A stretch of DNA of 64,000 nucleotides. Origin: JANQFV01 sp964468185. GTDB taxonomy: Bacteria; Planctomycetota; Phycisphaerae; UBA1845; Fen-1342. The notes under the pieces were generated by a model. That model was not told the origin of the DNA, did no database searches, and saw nothing but the letters and a program-made list of their open reading frames with translations. Each line of letters begins with the position of its first letter. Position 1 is the stretch's first letter. Shown here in pieces: positions 8,172 to 18,012 of this stretch. Location of the stretch: assembly GCA_964468185.1 (NCBI GenBank), contig CAYXTR010000002.1:173622-237621 (forward strand), in the 5' to 3' direction. Position numbers and translations under genes: made by a program.

Positions 8172-9755
8172 TCAGGGTCCGGGCAGTTGGCTGAAGGCGG
8201 CGAAATCGAGCAAATCGACGTCACCGTCCCCATCGAAGTCCAGTACCTGAAGGGCGAATGCGGTGCACTGCTCGTCGCTGGCGGCCGGTGGATAGCCGGG
8301 GCCGGCCAGCAAACCGGTCAGCACGGCAAAGTCGACAGCATCGATGATGCCGTCGTTGTTGTAGTCGCCGGCGGCGATGATCTCGCACTCGTCCAAAATG
8401 GCGTTGGCATTGCAGTCGCGGGCCGCTCCAAAGAGATCGAGCTCGCACGTGTCGGGCAGGAGGTTCTCATTGCAGTCCGCCAGATCGCCGTCGAGGATCT
8501 CCTGAATGTCGGCGATGTCGTTGGCGTTGCAGTCGCCGCTTTCGTACGCGCCCAAGTCAACCACGGCGTCGCCGTTCACGTCGCCGTCGAACGCGCGTGA
8601 CAGACCGTCCAGATCTGTGAGCAGGCAGGACGGGAGCGCGTCATTGCGACCCACGTCAATGCACGGTGAGCCTGGTTGGAGGCGGAAGTTGTCGTCGCCG
8701 GTGCCAAGCACATCGTCCAGGCCATCCGGGTCCATGAACATCGGATCTGTATCGATGTTGCCGTTCTCCTGAACATGGCCGGCGATGTTGTTGTGGTCGG
8801 TATAATAGAGCTTGTTGTGCAGCAACTGCGTGTGGATGTATTCAATCACGGGCTCGTTGTCACGAATGATGTTGTTGGTCCAGGCCGGCTTGCCCAGGAA
8901 ACTCAGGCCCGCGGCCGTCTCGACGTATGGCTGCTCCATGTTGTGAATCGTATTGTGCACAATTGTGTTGTTGATCAGGCGCGGGCAGGAGTATGCCGAG
9001 TACAACGCACTTGCGTTTCGCAGGGCGTGATTCTGCGTGATCAGGTTGCTTGCGATCGTCGGGCTGGCGTTCCGGTACAGGAAGATCGCCCCGCCGAAAT
9101 CGGCCACGTTGTGGCGCAAGATGCAATTGTCGACCGTCAGCCCTGAGCAGTCTATTACCGAGATCGCACCACCCCCGTACGGGTAGTTGCCGTAGCCCTC
9201 ACTCACAGCCTTGCTGTATTCGAGCACGCAGTAGGTCAGGCGGGAATGAGCGTTGGTTGCGGCGGTACCTTCGAAACGTATGCCGTTCCAGCAGCCGGCT
9301 GTCGAACCATCGACCGAGAACAGTTCCGGCTCGTCGGTCGTGAAGACGATGGGCTGGTGAGCAGTGCCCTCCGCGACCAGGGTGCCCTGCACCGCCACGT
9401 GATAGAAATCCTGAAACTCGACGCGCGCACCCGCGTAGATCGTCAATGTGACCTCGTCACGGATGCGTACATCGCCGATGACGCGTACCAAATCGGCATG
9501 CCATAACGTGTCGGCCGCGATCTCGCCGGCGACTTCGAGCACGTCGCCGCGCGGCTGGGGGCGTTCCCCTGCGTGTACGGGCGGGTTGTCGGCATGTAGC
9601 TCTGCAGCGACAAACGTCTGGCACCCATAGTCCTGCGCGGGCGAGCCGGGTGACGGACGATAATCACCATGTTCCGGGTCGCGCAGCAGTGGGTCGACTC
9701 CGATGATGTTGTTGAAGGGCGCCGAACCGGCACCTGCCCAGGCAAAGGGCTCGAC
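8172..9755 (-). pseudogene. 3' part of a secreted right-handed beta-helix protein with calcium-binding repeats
   Basis: Continuation, in the same frame, of the ORF that stops at 9756-9758. Read from directly after the TGA, the frame encodes VEPFAWAGAG, NNIIGVDPLL and GDYRPSPGSPAQDYG, a typical closing motif of a right-handed parallel beta-helix unit; a second unit ends with DNFRLQPGSPCIDVG. Between them are short strand repeats such as NCILRHN, NLITQNHAL and NTIVHNTI. The C-terminus has three DCNxN-type repeats and two EF-hand/dockerin-like loops, DYNNDGIIDAVDF and DFDGDGDVDLLDF. The first conventional start inside this piece is a GTG at 9542, which would cut through the fold. I therefore read it as the downstream half of one gene that is broken or recoded, not as an independent gene. 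Likely cell-surface or extracellular; substrate unknown. Confidence 0.75.
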
Positions 9756-9758
9756 TCA
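9756..9758 (-). other. In-frame TGA splitting the beta-helix gene
   Basis: The upstream ORF ends ...FAVLCDYG-stop and the same frame continues without another stop for 527 codons to 8172. On the mRNA the TGA is followed after 21 nt by GGTGCCGGTTCGGCGCC, a 7-bp stem (one G-U pair) with a GUU loop at 9734-9718. A TGG-to-TGA change would explain it as a simple nonsense mutation or base-call error; selenocysteine insertion or readthrough cannot be ruled out. Confidence 0.8.
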
Positions 9759-10463
9759 CCCATAGTCGCACAATACCGCGAAGTGCCGCAGCGGATCGGC
9801 GTTGTGGTCCGGGTCGGACAGCCACGTCCAATTGTCGTAAATCTGAATTCGACTGGCCTGCAAGCTCAACGCGATGCCGGCGCCGGTAGGCAGCCACGCA
9901 CTCGGTATCCCCGTCAAGAACATGAAATCGGGCCCGGTATCAATAGGGTCAACGACGATATTGCGCTCGAGAAGCACATCCGCACCGGCCCCGAATAGCC
10001 GAATCCCGTAGTCCGGGGGCCGGTAGAACGTGACATAGCGAACGGATCCGGCCGGAACCAGGTGGACATGTCCAGCGAACCCGCGAAACGTCACCCCACC
10101 GTTGACGATGATGCAGTCTTCGATATCGAGTCGGCTGTTGCAGTAGGCGATGCAGAGCTGCTGCCCTTGCAGATCCAGAATCGCACCATTGCCTGCAATG
10201 CACACATCTTCTTCGTGTTGCTCAAAAGTGGCGGTGATGCGATTGTAGGTGCCGCCCAGCCATAGCCCGCCCGTGTAGGTGGCGCCCGGCTCCAAAGCCA
10301 TGTAGCGATCATAGCCGAATGCCGGACCGGACTGGTCATATGCGGCTTTGAGCAGTTCCCCGTAGCCGGGTGCCACGGCAGTCAGCAACGCAGCGAATAA
10401 GATCGAGGCACTTCGCAACCGAGGACACCTTGCAGGCGATGGGCAACTGCCCGCGAATCGCAC
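9756..10463 (-). CDS. 5' part of secreted beta-helix protein
   Basis: N-terminal half of the interrupted beta-helix protein. A hydrophobic segment, SASILFAALLTAVAPGYG, looks like a Sec signal peptide; the GTG at 10463 gives it a basic n-region, and a TTG at 10418 is an alternative. After the signal the chain shows beta-helix rungs such as GLWLGGTYNRITATF, GNGAILDLQGQQLCIAYCN and DIEDCIIVNGGVTFRGF. It stops at the in-frame TGA at 9756, and the frame continues as a closing rung and a second helical unit. It follows the C25 peptidase gene by about 90 bp on the same strand, so the two may be transcribed together. Whether the short product is made and stable is unknown. Confidence 0.7.
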   Translation of the reverse strand: MRFAGSCPSPARCPRLRSASILFAALLTAVAPGYGELLKAAYDQSGPAFGYDRYMALEPGATYTGGLWLGGTYNRITATFEQHEEDVCIAGNGAILDLQGQQLCIAYCNSRLDIEDCIIVNGGVTFRGFAGHVHLVPAGSVRYVTFYRPPDYGIRLFGAGADVLLERNIVVDPIDTGPDFMFLTGIPSAWLPTGAGIALSLQASRIQIYDNWTWLSDPDHNADPLRHFAVLCDYG

Positions 10464-10555
10464 GTTGGACGCGTTGGCTGGTGCGGCGAGATGCGGCGGC
10501 GTCGCAGGCTGGCGCCTGGTGTCGACACCAGGCGCCAAATCTCTGACAGAGACCG

Positions 10556-13500
10556 CTAGAACCCGCTGCTCAGCAGATCGACGAATGCCGCAATGTCGTC
10601 GAAGTTGACCGTAGCGTCTTCGTTGCAGTCGGCGTTGTACCAATTGCAGCCGATGTACTGCGCATAGTACGCGTCGGCACCGCTCAGGGCCACAACGAAC
10701 GGGCTGATGTCGTCAAAGTCGACATCGCCGTCACAATCCATGTCACCCAGCAGCAAACCGTTGCACTGGCCGCTGTACAGGTGCGTGCCGGGCGTCGTGA
10801 AGTCGAGCAGCAGTTGCGTCGGGTTATCGCCTTCGAGGCTGCCCACGCCGCCGAAGAACCACAGCCCCGGCACAAACGCGCCGCCAGTGCCTGAGACGGA
10901 GTCGCGCACACGGTAGGCGTAGCCGCGCGTAAACTCCCACGGCTGGCCGGTGCCATCGACGCCGAATTCGCCGTAGATGTCGATCAGATGTGACCCGTCG
11001 GCCTTGTCTGAGAGGATCAGCCGCTCGTTGCCATAGCCGAAGGCGATGTTGGTGTAGAAGTCGGCGGAAACCTGATAGACGGCGTCGAATGCGCCGGTGC
11101 AAGCGCCGTCGAAGTTGGAGACCAGGACGAACGACGCGCCGGCCGGGATCGTGACGCCTGTCAGATCGACGTCCACCTGCACGTCTGTACTGTCATCGGT
11201 CTGGACGATCAGGCCACCCTGTGTGAACGTGAAGTCCTCGCTGCCGGTGTTGGTGATTTCCATCCAGCGCGGACAGTCGCCGCTTTCGTAGCCCTGCACC
11301 ACCTCACTGATGATCAGGCACGTCGCGTCGACTTCGAGGCACGGATTCGGCTCGCAGTCCGTGCCGTCACCCTGGTAGATGCCGCCCACGGCGATGCAGT
11401 TGTCTTCGCTGAAGATCCCACAGATTTCACCGATACAGCAGGCACCGACACCCAGACCGCATTCCTGCAACTGCGAATTGTCGATCTCGATGTAATCATC
11501 CGGGATGCCGTCGCCTTGCGAGAGACCGACGATGGAATCTGCCGAGTCGATACCGAGCCAGGTGATCCGAATATCGCCACTGAAGAACAGCTCGATCTGG
11601 AACGTATTGGCCCCGTCGGACGGGTATTCCGGTACTTCTTCGAAAGTGATGGCTACAAGTTCGCCGGTCTCCTTCCAACTGACTGTGCCGCCGTTGGCCG
11701 GATTCAGGTCGTCGAACAGGGCGGAGATACGCTCATGTGCAAAGTGAATCTCGAGCGATTCGTTGTACGTGTGGTCCGATGCGTCGAACGTAATATTGCC
11801 GTTCGAGTTGACGTAGAACGAAGTGTAGGCCGTGCCGTAGAAGGGGACCGCGAGGGACGGATAGAGCTCCTCATGGTCATCATCCCCCAAGTTGATGGCC
11901 GTGCCGCCGGTCGGATCCGTTGGCAACTCCGTCGCCGTCATCAGGCAACCCTGATAGTGGCTGGCTGAGCCATCGACCTGATAGAGCACGGTATACCCAT
12001 CGAGGTCGAATGCATCCGCACCCTCGTATTGCTCGGTGTAGTACTCCATCTGGTCGACGGTCGTGAAGCTGAACCCCGGGGTGAAGCCGGTGGTGCCGCA
12101 GCCGTTGTCCGCCCGCACCCGCCAGTAGTAGGTGGTGCCGCCGCTAAGCATGCTCCCGACTTGATGAGTCGCTTCGGTTGTCGTCGCCGTGTAGACGAGA
12201 TTCAGGAACTGCGGATCATCAGCAACCTCGAGCAGGTACGTGCTGGCTTGTGACGACGCGTCCCAGATCAGAGTCGGGGAGCGACCTACGTCGGCGGCGC
12301 CGTCGGGCGGCGACAACAGGGCGAAATTGCCAGGGTCATTATCCGACACGGCCAGCGTCAAGGGCTGCACGCGGCTTAACGACGACGCGTCACCCAGCAC
12401 TTGTATCTCGTACACGCCAGGCGTTACGGCGTCCGTGTTATCGATCGTCAGGACCGATGTGTATGGCGGTGGTGCGGCATTGACGGTGAAGCTCGCAGTT
12501 GCTCCTTCCGGCAGTCCATTCACGCTCAGACTCACCGTTTCCGCGAAGTCGCCCGTGCGATCCACGTTGATGATGTACTGCCCGGTGTCCGGCGCACACA
12601 CCTCGAGTTCTTCCGGCGTGCCCTGCAAGGTGAACCCGCTATTCTGCGGCAAGCGCAGCGACGGGTCGCCCAAAATCACGAATTCCTCAAAGAAGTTGCG
12701 GCACTCGTCTGCATGGGCGCTCGGTGGATTATTGGGGTTGCCGTCCCACTCGCCGTATTCGGTGAGGAAGCGGTACAGGCCTGACATCCACGCCGGTCCC
12801 AGGTTCCAGATCTGGTCCTCGAAGAACGCGGCAAAGAACGCCTTCTCGTGCACGACGGACGGCTCCCAGGCCTCGACGCTACCCCAATAGATGTAGTTGG
12901 ACGCTGAAATATAGGCTGCCGCGCCTTTGTCCTCGGCTCGCAGCCAGGCCTCGCCGAAGCACTCGCCCTCGGTGTAGCGGGCCGTGTTGCAGGACCAGCC
13001 GAAGGCGATGCCGTACAGGCCCGTGTTGCTCAGGTTGTAGACATTGCTGGCGTTGAAGCCGGGATCCCACCACCCACTCGAGCTGCTGTGCCCGAAGTAC
13101 AGGGTGAACAGCGCCCCGTTGTTCACGGCAGCGGTGACATCCGAGGTGTCGGCCCCTTCGGCGGCATAGAGCTTGATCCCGTCGTAGTTGTTCGGTGCGA
13201 AGTAGTTCTCGATGACCCAGTCGTGCGTCGGCTCAGCCTGGCCGTAGGTGCTCGGGTTGGCCAGGAACGCACCGCGCTTCACGTAGTCCGGATCGGGAAA
13301 GTCGCCCGACTCGACGAAGATGGTCTTGTCCACAACCGCCTGCAACGTGGCCACGTCCCGCACGCTGAATCGGCCGACCGGTATGTCCGGATACCAATCA
13401 TCCCCATCGTCCATGCAGCCATACGGCCAATCCGTCGCCGCATGCTTGCTGCCGCCACCCTCGAAGTGTGGCACGCAGTCGGTCGTGGCACTGAAGCCGT

Positions 13501-15565
13501 CGGTATCGCCGATCAGCAGCACGTAATCGTACGCATCGGGCGTATCCCACTTTGAGCGGATATAGTCGCGAATGTCGGTGTTTGTCATCCCGGGCGTGGC
13601 GACATAGGTTTCCACGTTGAAACCGAGATTCTCCTTGTGTGTGACGAACTGATTCAGCGGCGTACTGAACATGTATTCGTCGGCCGTGACGATCAGGTAG
13701 TTGTCGTTGGAATCATCTGGCAAATGCATGGTCGGATCGCCAAGCAGATACCACCCCTCCGTGAAATCATGGGAAGCGGGATCTTCGGGTCCGTAGAATG
13801 CTGTGAAATGTGCGGCCGTGGCGATTACCGCGGGGCCGAGCGTACGCACATCGTCGCCATACATGGATTGGAAGAGGAAGCGATACAGGTTGTGCCACTC
13901 TTCCCAGCCGTATGGTGTCTGGTTTGTCGCGCAGCCGTAGCCCGCGGCGGCGCCCTTGGTGGGCTCCTTGAGCCATTGTTCGAGCCAGCCGGGGGAACGC
14001 TCGGGCTCCAGATAGTCGAAGCGTGCCGGGCTGCATGAGAAGCTCAGCACCAGAGGATAGAGGTTTTCGTTCGACAGCGCCTCCAGATCAGCGCGGAGGA
14101 ACATCGGGGAGGCCCAACCCTGGAAGCCATAAGCGTGGCCGAAGTAAGAAGCCAGAAAGCAGCCCGCATGGAAGGCGTCGGTCACGTCCTGCGTGGTGGC
14201 GCCGTAGGAGTAGGCATAGACACGGTTTACGTCGAGGCCGAGCGGAAGGAAGTAGTCGGCGATCACTTCGTTATGAATTGCCTCACCGTCGCTGTAGCTG
14301 TCTTCTCCGGCAATGAACACGGCCCGTTCCGTATGAGTGGGATCCGCGTATTCACCGGTTTCCACGTAGAGGATCTTGTTCATCACGTTTTGGAGTTCAG
14401 CGACTGTACGTACCGCAATGCGCCCGTGCGGAATGTCGGGGAACCAGTCATTTTCCCCGTCCATGCATGCGTAGGGGACGTCACCGACGGAGTTCTTCAG
14501 GCCGCTGCCCACGCGCGTTGGAACCGCTTCTGTGGTCACGGTGCCCGTGCCGCGCAGGGCATCGCCGATAAACACCAGGTAGTCAGGTTCGTCCTCAGTT
14601 CCCCAAAGCGCCCGCAGCTCGTCGTGAAGCTCATAGTTCCAGATTCCGAGTGGAGGCTCGTAGACCTCCACCGTGAAACCCTGTGATGTCTTGAAATCGA
14701 CAAACTGGGTGAGCGGCGCGCTATTGGTGTAAAGCGGTGCGGTTACGATCAATATGTGACCCGCGTCAGTACGTGCCGCCGGCGGCGGATTCAGAATCGC
14801 ACTGCCCAGGTACGACAGATCGCGCTCACCCGCGAAGCCCTGTCCTCCGACAAAGTCGATTCGCACCGTCATGCTCGGCGTAAGCAGCAATTCCCCCGTG
14901 GCAGGGACCAGCCCGACCGGATGAACCTCCAGCGCGTACAACGGTATCCCGCGGGCTATACCGGCGGGAACGATCCGCACCGGTGCTTGCGGTTTCACGA
15001 CATCCGCTGCGTAGACCTCTTCCGAAAAGTGGAAGTCAGCCGAACTGGCCGTCAGCGGGGGAATCCCCGGATCAAACAAAGGCGCCTTGCCAGCGGCGGC
15101 GCGACTGGCCGCCCAGTCCATACTGAGCGGACCCTGCATGGGGGCCACCGGAGCCGCAAGACCGAGTTCGTCCAGCGATGCGCGGACCGCGGTCGACGGC
15201 TCGATCTGTACACGCGGCTCCGCACCCGGCGGAACACAGAACAACCTGCGGATTACCGGCAACGCCGGCGCACCCACGTCACCGGCCAAAGGCGTTCGCG
15301 GACACGTCACACGCAGGAAGTCGCCGTGCGGCGACAGCTCCTGCCCAATCTCAACTCCGTGCAGCCTGACGGCGAGGCTGAGTCCGGTATCGTCGCGCTC
15401 CAGTAGCTGCACCTGCGGAGCCCGGGCGCTGGCCGGGTCGGAGACAAACAGAGCCCCGTCCGGCGTTACCTCGACCCACGTGGAGGCGAGCAATGTGGTC
15501 GTTCCCAGCAGTAGCACAGCGCATAGCGCACAGCTCGATTGAAGTAGGGGAGCAAATGAACGCAT
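10556..15565 (-). CDS. Giant secreted protein with two gingipain-type (C25) peptidase domains, lamin-tail and dockerin-like domains
   Basis: Exported protein of about 1669 residues. I placed the start at the ATG at 15565, with AGGAGG 10 nt upstream and a signal peptide (SCALCAVLLLGTTTLLAS) directly after; a longer frame upstream has no such signals. Residues about 70-265 look like a gingipain propeptide-type region (ALPVIRRLFCVPPGA). The first C25-like domain spans about 265-610 with candidate His in SYFGHAYG (about 474) and Cys in LSFSCSPARF (about 510); the second spans about 620-950 with LYFGHSSSS (about 825) and FGWSCNTARY (about 858). Then come beta-sandwich regions, a fibronectin-III-like unit (about 1088-1170), a nidogen-like stretch, a short Cys-rich GACCIGEICG piece, a lamin-tail domain (about 1418-1588) and a dockerin-like end (about 1608-1669, GDMDCDGDVDFDDI). 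Known C25 enzymes are cysteine endopeptidases; activity here is inferred. Confidence 0.9.
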   Translation of the reverse strand: MRSFAPLLQSSCALCAVLLLGTTTLLASTWVEVTPDGALFVSDPASARAPQVQLLERDDTGLSLAVRLHGVEIGQELSPHGDFLRVTCPRTPLAGDVGAPALPVIRRLFCVPPGAEPRVQIEPSTAVRASLDELGLAAPVAPMQGPLSMDWAASRAAAGKAPLFDPGIPPLTASSADFHFSEEVYAADVVKPQAPVRIVPAGIARGIPLYALEVHPVGLVPATGELLLTPSMTVRIDFVGGQGFAGERDLSYLGSAILNPPPAARTDAGHILIVTAPLYTNSAPLTQFVDFKTSQGFTVEVYEPPLGIWNYELHDELRALWGTEDEPDYLVFIGDALRGTGTVTTEAVPTRVGSGLKNSVGDVPYACMDGENDWFPDIPHGRIAVRTVAELQNVMNKILYVETGEYADPTHTERAVFIAGEDSYSDGEAIHNEVIADYFLPLGLDVNRVYAYSYGATTQDVTDAFHAGCFLASYFGHAYGFQGWASPMFLRADLEALSNENLYPLVLSFSCSPARFDYLEPERSPGWLEQWLKEPTKGAAAGYGCATNQTPYGWEEWHNLYRFLFQSMYGDDVRTLGPAVIATAAHFTAFYGPEDPASHDFTEGWYLLGDPTMHLPDDSNDNYLIVTADEYMFSTPLNQFVTHKENLGFNVETYVATPGMTNTDIRDYIRSKWDTPDAYDYVLLIGDTDGFSATTDCVPHFEGGGSKHAATDWPYGCMDDGDDWYPDIPVGRFSVRDVATLQAVVDKTIFVESGDFPDPDYVKRGAFLANPSTYGQAEPTHDWVIENYFAPNNYDGIKLYAAEGADTSDVTAAVNNGALFTLYFGHSSSSGWWDPGFNASNVYNLSNTGLYGIAFGWSCNTARYTEGECFGEAWLRAEDKGAAAYISASNYIYWGSVEAWEPSVVHEKAFFAAFFEDQIWNLGPAWMSGLYRFLTEYGEWDGNPNNPPSAHADECRNFFEEFVILGDPSLRLPQNSGFTLQGTPEELEVCAPDTGQYIINVDRTGDFAETVSLSVNGLPEGATASFTVNAAPPPYTSVLTIDNTDAVTPGVYEIQVLGDASSLSRVQPLTLAVSDNDPGNFALLSPPDGAADVGRSPTLIWDASSQASTYLLEVADDPQFLNLVYTATTTEATHQVGSMLSGGTTYYWRVRADNGCGTTGFTPGFSFTTVDQMEYYTEQYEGADAFDLDGYTVLYQVDGSASHYQGCLMTATELPTDPTGGTAINLGDDDHEELYPSLAVPFYGTAYTSFYVNSNGNITFDASDHTYNESLEIHFAHERISALFDDLNPANGGTVSWKETGELVAITFEEVPEYPSDGANTFQIELFFSGDIRITWLGIDSADSIVGLSQGDGIPDDYIEIDNSQLQECGLGVGACCIGEICGIFSEDNCIAVGGIYQGDGTDCEPNPCLEVDATCLIISEVVQGYESGDCPRWMEITNTGSEDFTFTQGGLIVQTDDSTDVQVDVDLTGVTIPAGASFVLVSNFDGACTGAFDAVYQVSADFYTNIAFGYGNERLILSDKADGSHLIDIYGEFGVDGTGQPWEFTRGYAYRVRDSVSGTGGAFVPGLWFFGGVGSLEGDNPTQLLLDFTTPGTHLYSGQCNGLLLGDMDCDGDVDFDDISPFVVALSGADAYYAQYIGCNWYNADCNEDATVNFDDIAAFVDLLSSGF

Positions 15566-15948
15566 CGGCGATGTTCCTCCTAATGTGGCTCTCCCAGCGA
15601 CATTGCAACTGACATGAGGCGTGGCGGCCCCCGGCCTCATCCTCCGCTGTGCGGAGACCACCCATTATCAGGACATTCAGCTTACCATCTCTCGGCCGGT
15701 CATGAAACGAAAATGTCGGCCAACTTCGGCCAGATCGCCCCAACTGTGGCCCCGGCGCCGGGGGGCGAGATAAATCGGACCATCGTACAGGTAAGTCATC
15801 TCTGACGTGCGACCGGCTTCCCGGTGCTGCCTCACGCGAGCCGCACGGCGAAAGCAGACTTTCAGTATCTTGTTCTGTGCGGTAGAGTGATTGACGGTCG
15901 CGCGCGGGGTTGTGCCCCCGCAACCACCTCTGCCCGAGTTGCGCGAGC
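15566..15948. other. Divergent intergenic region, 383 bp
   Basis: Separates the leftward C25 peptidase gene from the rightward sensor kinase and must hold both promoters. On the minus strand GATAAT (15669-15664) resembles a -10 element but has no clear -35. On the plus strand TAGAGT lies about 60 bp before the kinase start with no good -35. No ORF with coding character or strong hairpin with a T run is seen. Confidence 0.5.
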
Positions 15949-17940
15949 ATGTCTGCTGGTAAGGACTCCACCCTCCAGACCCGCGACGAGTTGATCCGGG
16001 AGTTGAGCCGGACCAACCGCGAAATCTCCCTCGTCCTCGATTCCATCTCGGAACTGCTGGCCTTGCAGGATCAGGAGCTGCGCGTACTCTGGGCCAATCG
16101 GGCGGCGGCGGAATCCGTCGGACAGACGGTGCCCGAGCTGATCGGCCGCCATTGCTACGAGATCTGGCACAGGCGAACGGAGCCCTGTGAGGGCTGTCCG
16201 ATCGTGGCGGCGTACAAGCTGGGCTGCGATCAACACGCGGAAATCACCACTCCCGATAATCGCACATTCGAGTTGCACGCCTACCTCGTCCGCGACGAAG
16301 AGCAACGTGTGCTGGGCGCCGTAGAGATGGGCGCCGATATCACCGCTCGGCGCCGGGCCGAAGATGCGCTGCGCACCAGCGAAGAGCGGCTTGAACTTGC
16401 GCTCAACGCCGTTTCGGATGGTGTCTGGGACTGGGACGTGCAGGCCGGGACGTTCCAGCGTAGCGAGGAGTGGTATGCGCTGACGGGCTATACGCCGGAA
16501 GAGCTGGCGTCCTGGGAAGAACAGCAGGGCTCGATCATCCACCCGGATGACTACGACAAGATTCACGCACAGGTGAAACGTCACCTCGCCGGAGAGTCTG
16601 AACGGTATCGCGCGGAGTTCCGGATTCGGCACCAGTCGGGTGAGTGGCGGTGGATCCTCGGGCGTGGGCGGGTAGTCGAACGAGATGACGCCGGACGCGC
16701 ACTCCGCATGATCGGGACCGATACTGACATTACCCAACGCAAGAATCTCGAATCACAACTGCGCCAGTCCCAGAAGATGGAAGCGGTTGGGCAGCTCGCC
16801 GGCGGCGTTGCGCATGACTTCAATAATGTGCTGACGGCGATTCTCGGTAACGTCGAGCTGCTGCGTTCCAGCTTGCGGGGGCAGATGCCGTCGGAAGACC
16901 CGGCATTCGATAATCTGAACCAGATCGAGCAGGCCGGCCAACGGGCAGCCGTGTTGACGCGGCAGTTGCTGGCGTTCTCGCGCAAGCAGTTGCTCAAGCC
17001 CGTGCCGGTCGACCTTGCGCAGACCCTTCGCGATATGGAGAAGATGCTTCAGCGCATTATTCGCGAAGACATCGCGCTACGCCTGACCTGCCCCGAGGAT
17101 CTATGGCAAGTTGAAGCTGATCCAGGTCAAATCGAACAAATCGTGCTCAATCTGGTCCTGAATGCTCGCGACGCCATGCCCGAGGGCGGCGAGATCGAGC
17201 TTGCATTAGCGAATGTCACGCTGGACGAGGGGCACTGTGCGGAGCACGTCGACGCCGGTCCGGGGCCGCACGCGGTGCTCACGGTGCGCGACACGGGTTG
17301 CGGCATGGACGCGGGCATCCGACAGCACATCTTCGAACCCTTCTTCACTACGAAAGCAGTGGGGGAAGGGACGGGCCTGGGACTGGCCACCGTCCACGGC
17401 GCCGTGCGGCAACTGCGTGGCCACATCACCGTGGAGAGCGAAACCGGACAGGGCACGTGTTTCCGGATATACCTGCCGGCGATCGCGGCGCGGCGTTCTG
17501 TCCGACCAGTAGATGTGGTCCACCCGCCGGCGGGCGGTAATGAGACTGTGTTGCTCTGTGAGGACGACGCCGCCGTTCGGCAACTTGCTGCCCAGGCACT
17601 CGCGCGCAGTGGATACGAAATTCTGGTCGCCAGCCGCCCGGAGGAGTCGCTTACCATCGCGCGTGACCACGCCGGAACGATCGACTTGCTTGTGACCGAC
17701 GTGATCATGCCTGGCATGAACGGCCGACAGCTTGCGGAGACGCTGACTAGCGCGTCACCCGGCCTAGCGGTCTTGTACATCTCCGGTTATGCCGCGAGTG
17801 TGATTGGTCTGGATGGAGCACTCGGGCCGGATACGCAGTTCCTGCAAAAGCCGTTCAAGCCGGTCGATCTGCTTCGTCGAGTCCGCCAGGTGCTCGATGC
17901 CCGCCATGCCAGGCGAGCCGATATCGGTACCGCCGATTGA
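15949..17940 (+). CDS. Hybrid sensor histidine kinase with PAS domains and receiver domain
   Basis: Soluble-looking hybrid two-component kinase of 664 residues, with no membrane segment. Order: coiled start, PAS domain (about 25-140) containing HCYEIWHRRTEPCEGCP, a cysteine-rich PAS variant that might bind metal or sense redox; a second PAS/PAC domain (about 150-265, DGVWDWDVQ and TDTDITQRKNLE); HisKA with the phospho-accepting histidine 289 in GGVAHDFNNVL; a GHKL ATPase with NLVLNARDAMP (N box), DTGCGMD (G1) and GTGLGLATVHG (G2); and a C-terminal receiver whose phospho-acceptor is Asp584 in LLVTDVIMPG, with the conserved lysine in FLQKPFKP. The ATG at 15949 is preferred to an upstream GTG that would add 13 unconserved residues. 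No partner regulator lies next to it. Confidence 0.93.
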   Translation: MSAGKDSTLQTRDELIRELSRTNREISLVLDSISELLALQDQELRVLWANRAAAESVGQTVPELIGRHCYEIWHRRTEPCEGCPIVAAYKLGCDQHAEITTPDNRTFELHAYLVRDEEQRVLGAVEMGADITARRRAEDALRTSEERLELALNAVSDGVWDWDVQAGTFQRSEEWYALTGYTPEELASWEEQQGSIIHPDDYDKIHAQVKRHLAGESERYRAEFRIRHQSGEWRWILGRGRVVERDDAGRALRMIGTDTDITQRKNLESQLRQSQKMEAVGQLAGGVAHDFNNVLTAILGNVELLRSSLRGQMPSEDPAFDNLNQIEQAGQRAAVLTRQLLAFSRKQLLKPVPVDLAQTLRDMEKMLQRIIREDIALRLTCPEDLWQVEADPGQIEQIVLNLVLNARDAMPEGGEIELALANVTLDEGHCAEHVDAGPGPHAVLTVRDTGCGMDAGIRQHIFEPFFTTKAVGEGTGLGLATVHGAVRQLRGHITVESETGQGTCFRIYLPAIAARRSVRPVDVVHPPAGGNETVLLCEDDAAVRQLAAQALARSGYEILVASRPEESLTIARDHAGTIDLLVTDVIMPGMNGRQLAETLTSASPGLAVLYISGYAASVIGLDGALGPDTQFLQKPFKPVDLLRRVRQVLDARHARRADIGTAD

Positions 17941-18012
17941 TTGCTGTGACAGGGTACTTCGGCAATACCTAACCTGTTCCGGCGACACGCGGGGGCCGGA
18001 CCTGCCAGCGGA

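Noticed and set aside
9443..9763. Minus-strand ORF in another frame overlapping the split beta-helix gene
   Set aside because: A different frame from both halves; its Ser/Thr/Arg-rich sequence has no beta-helix character.
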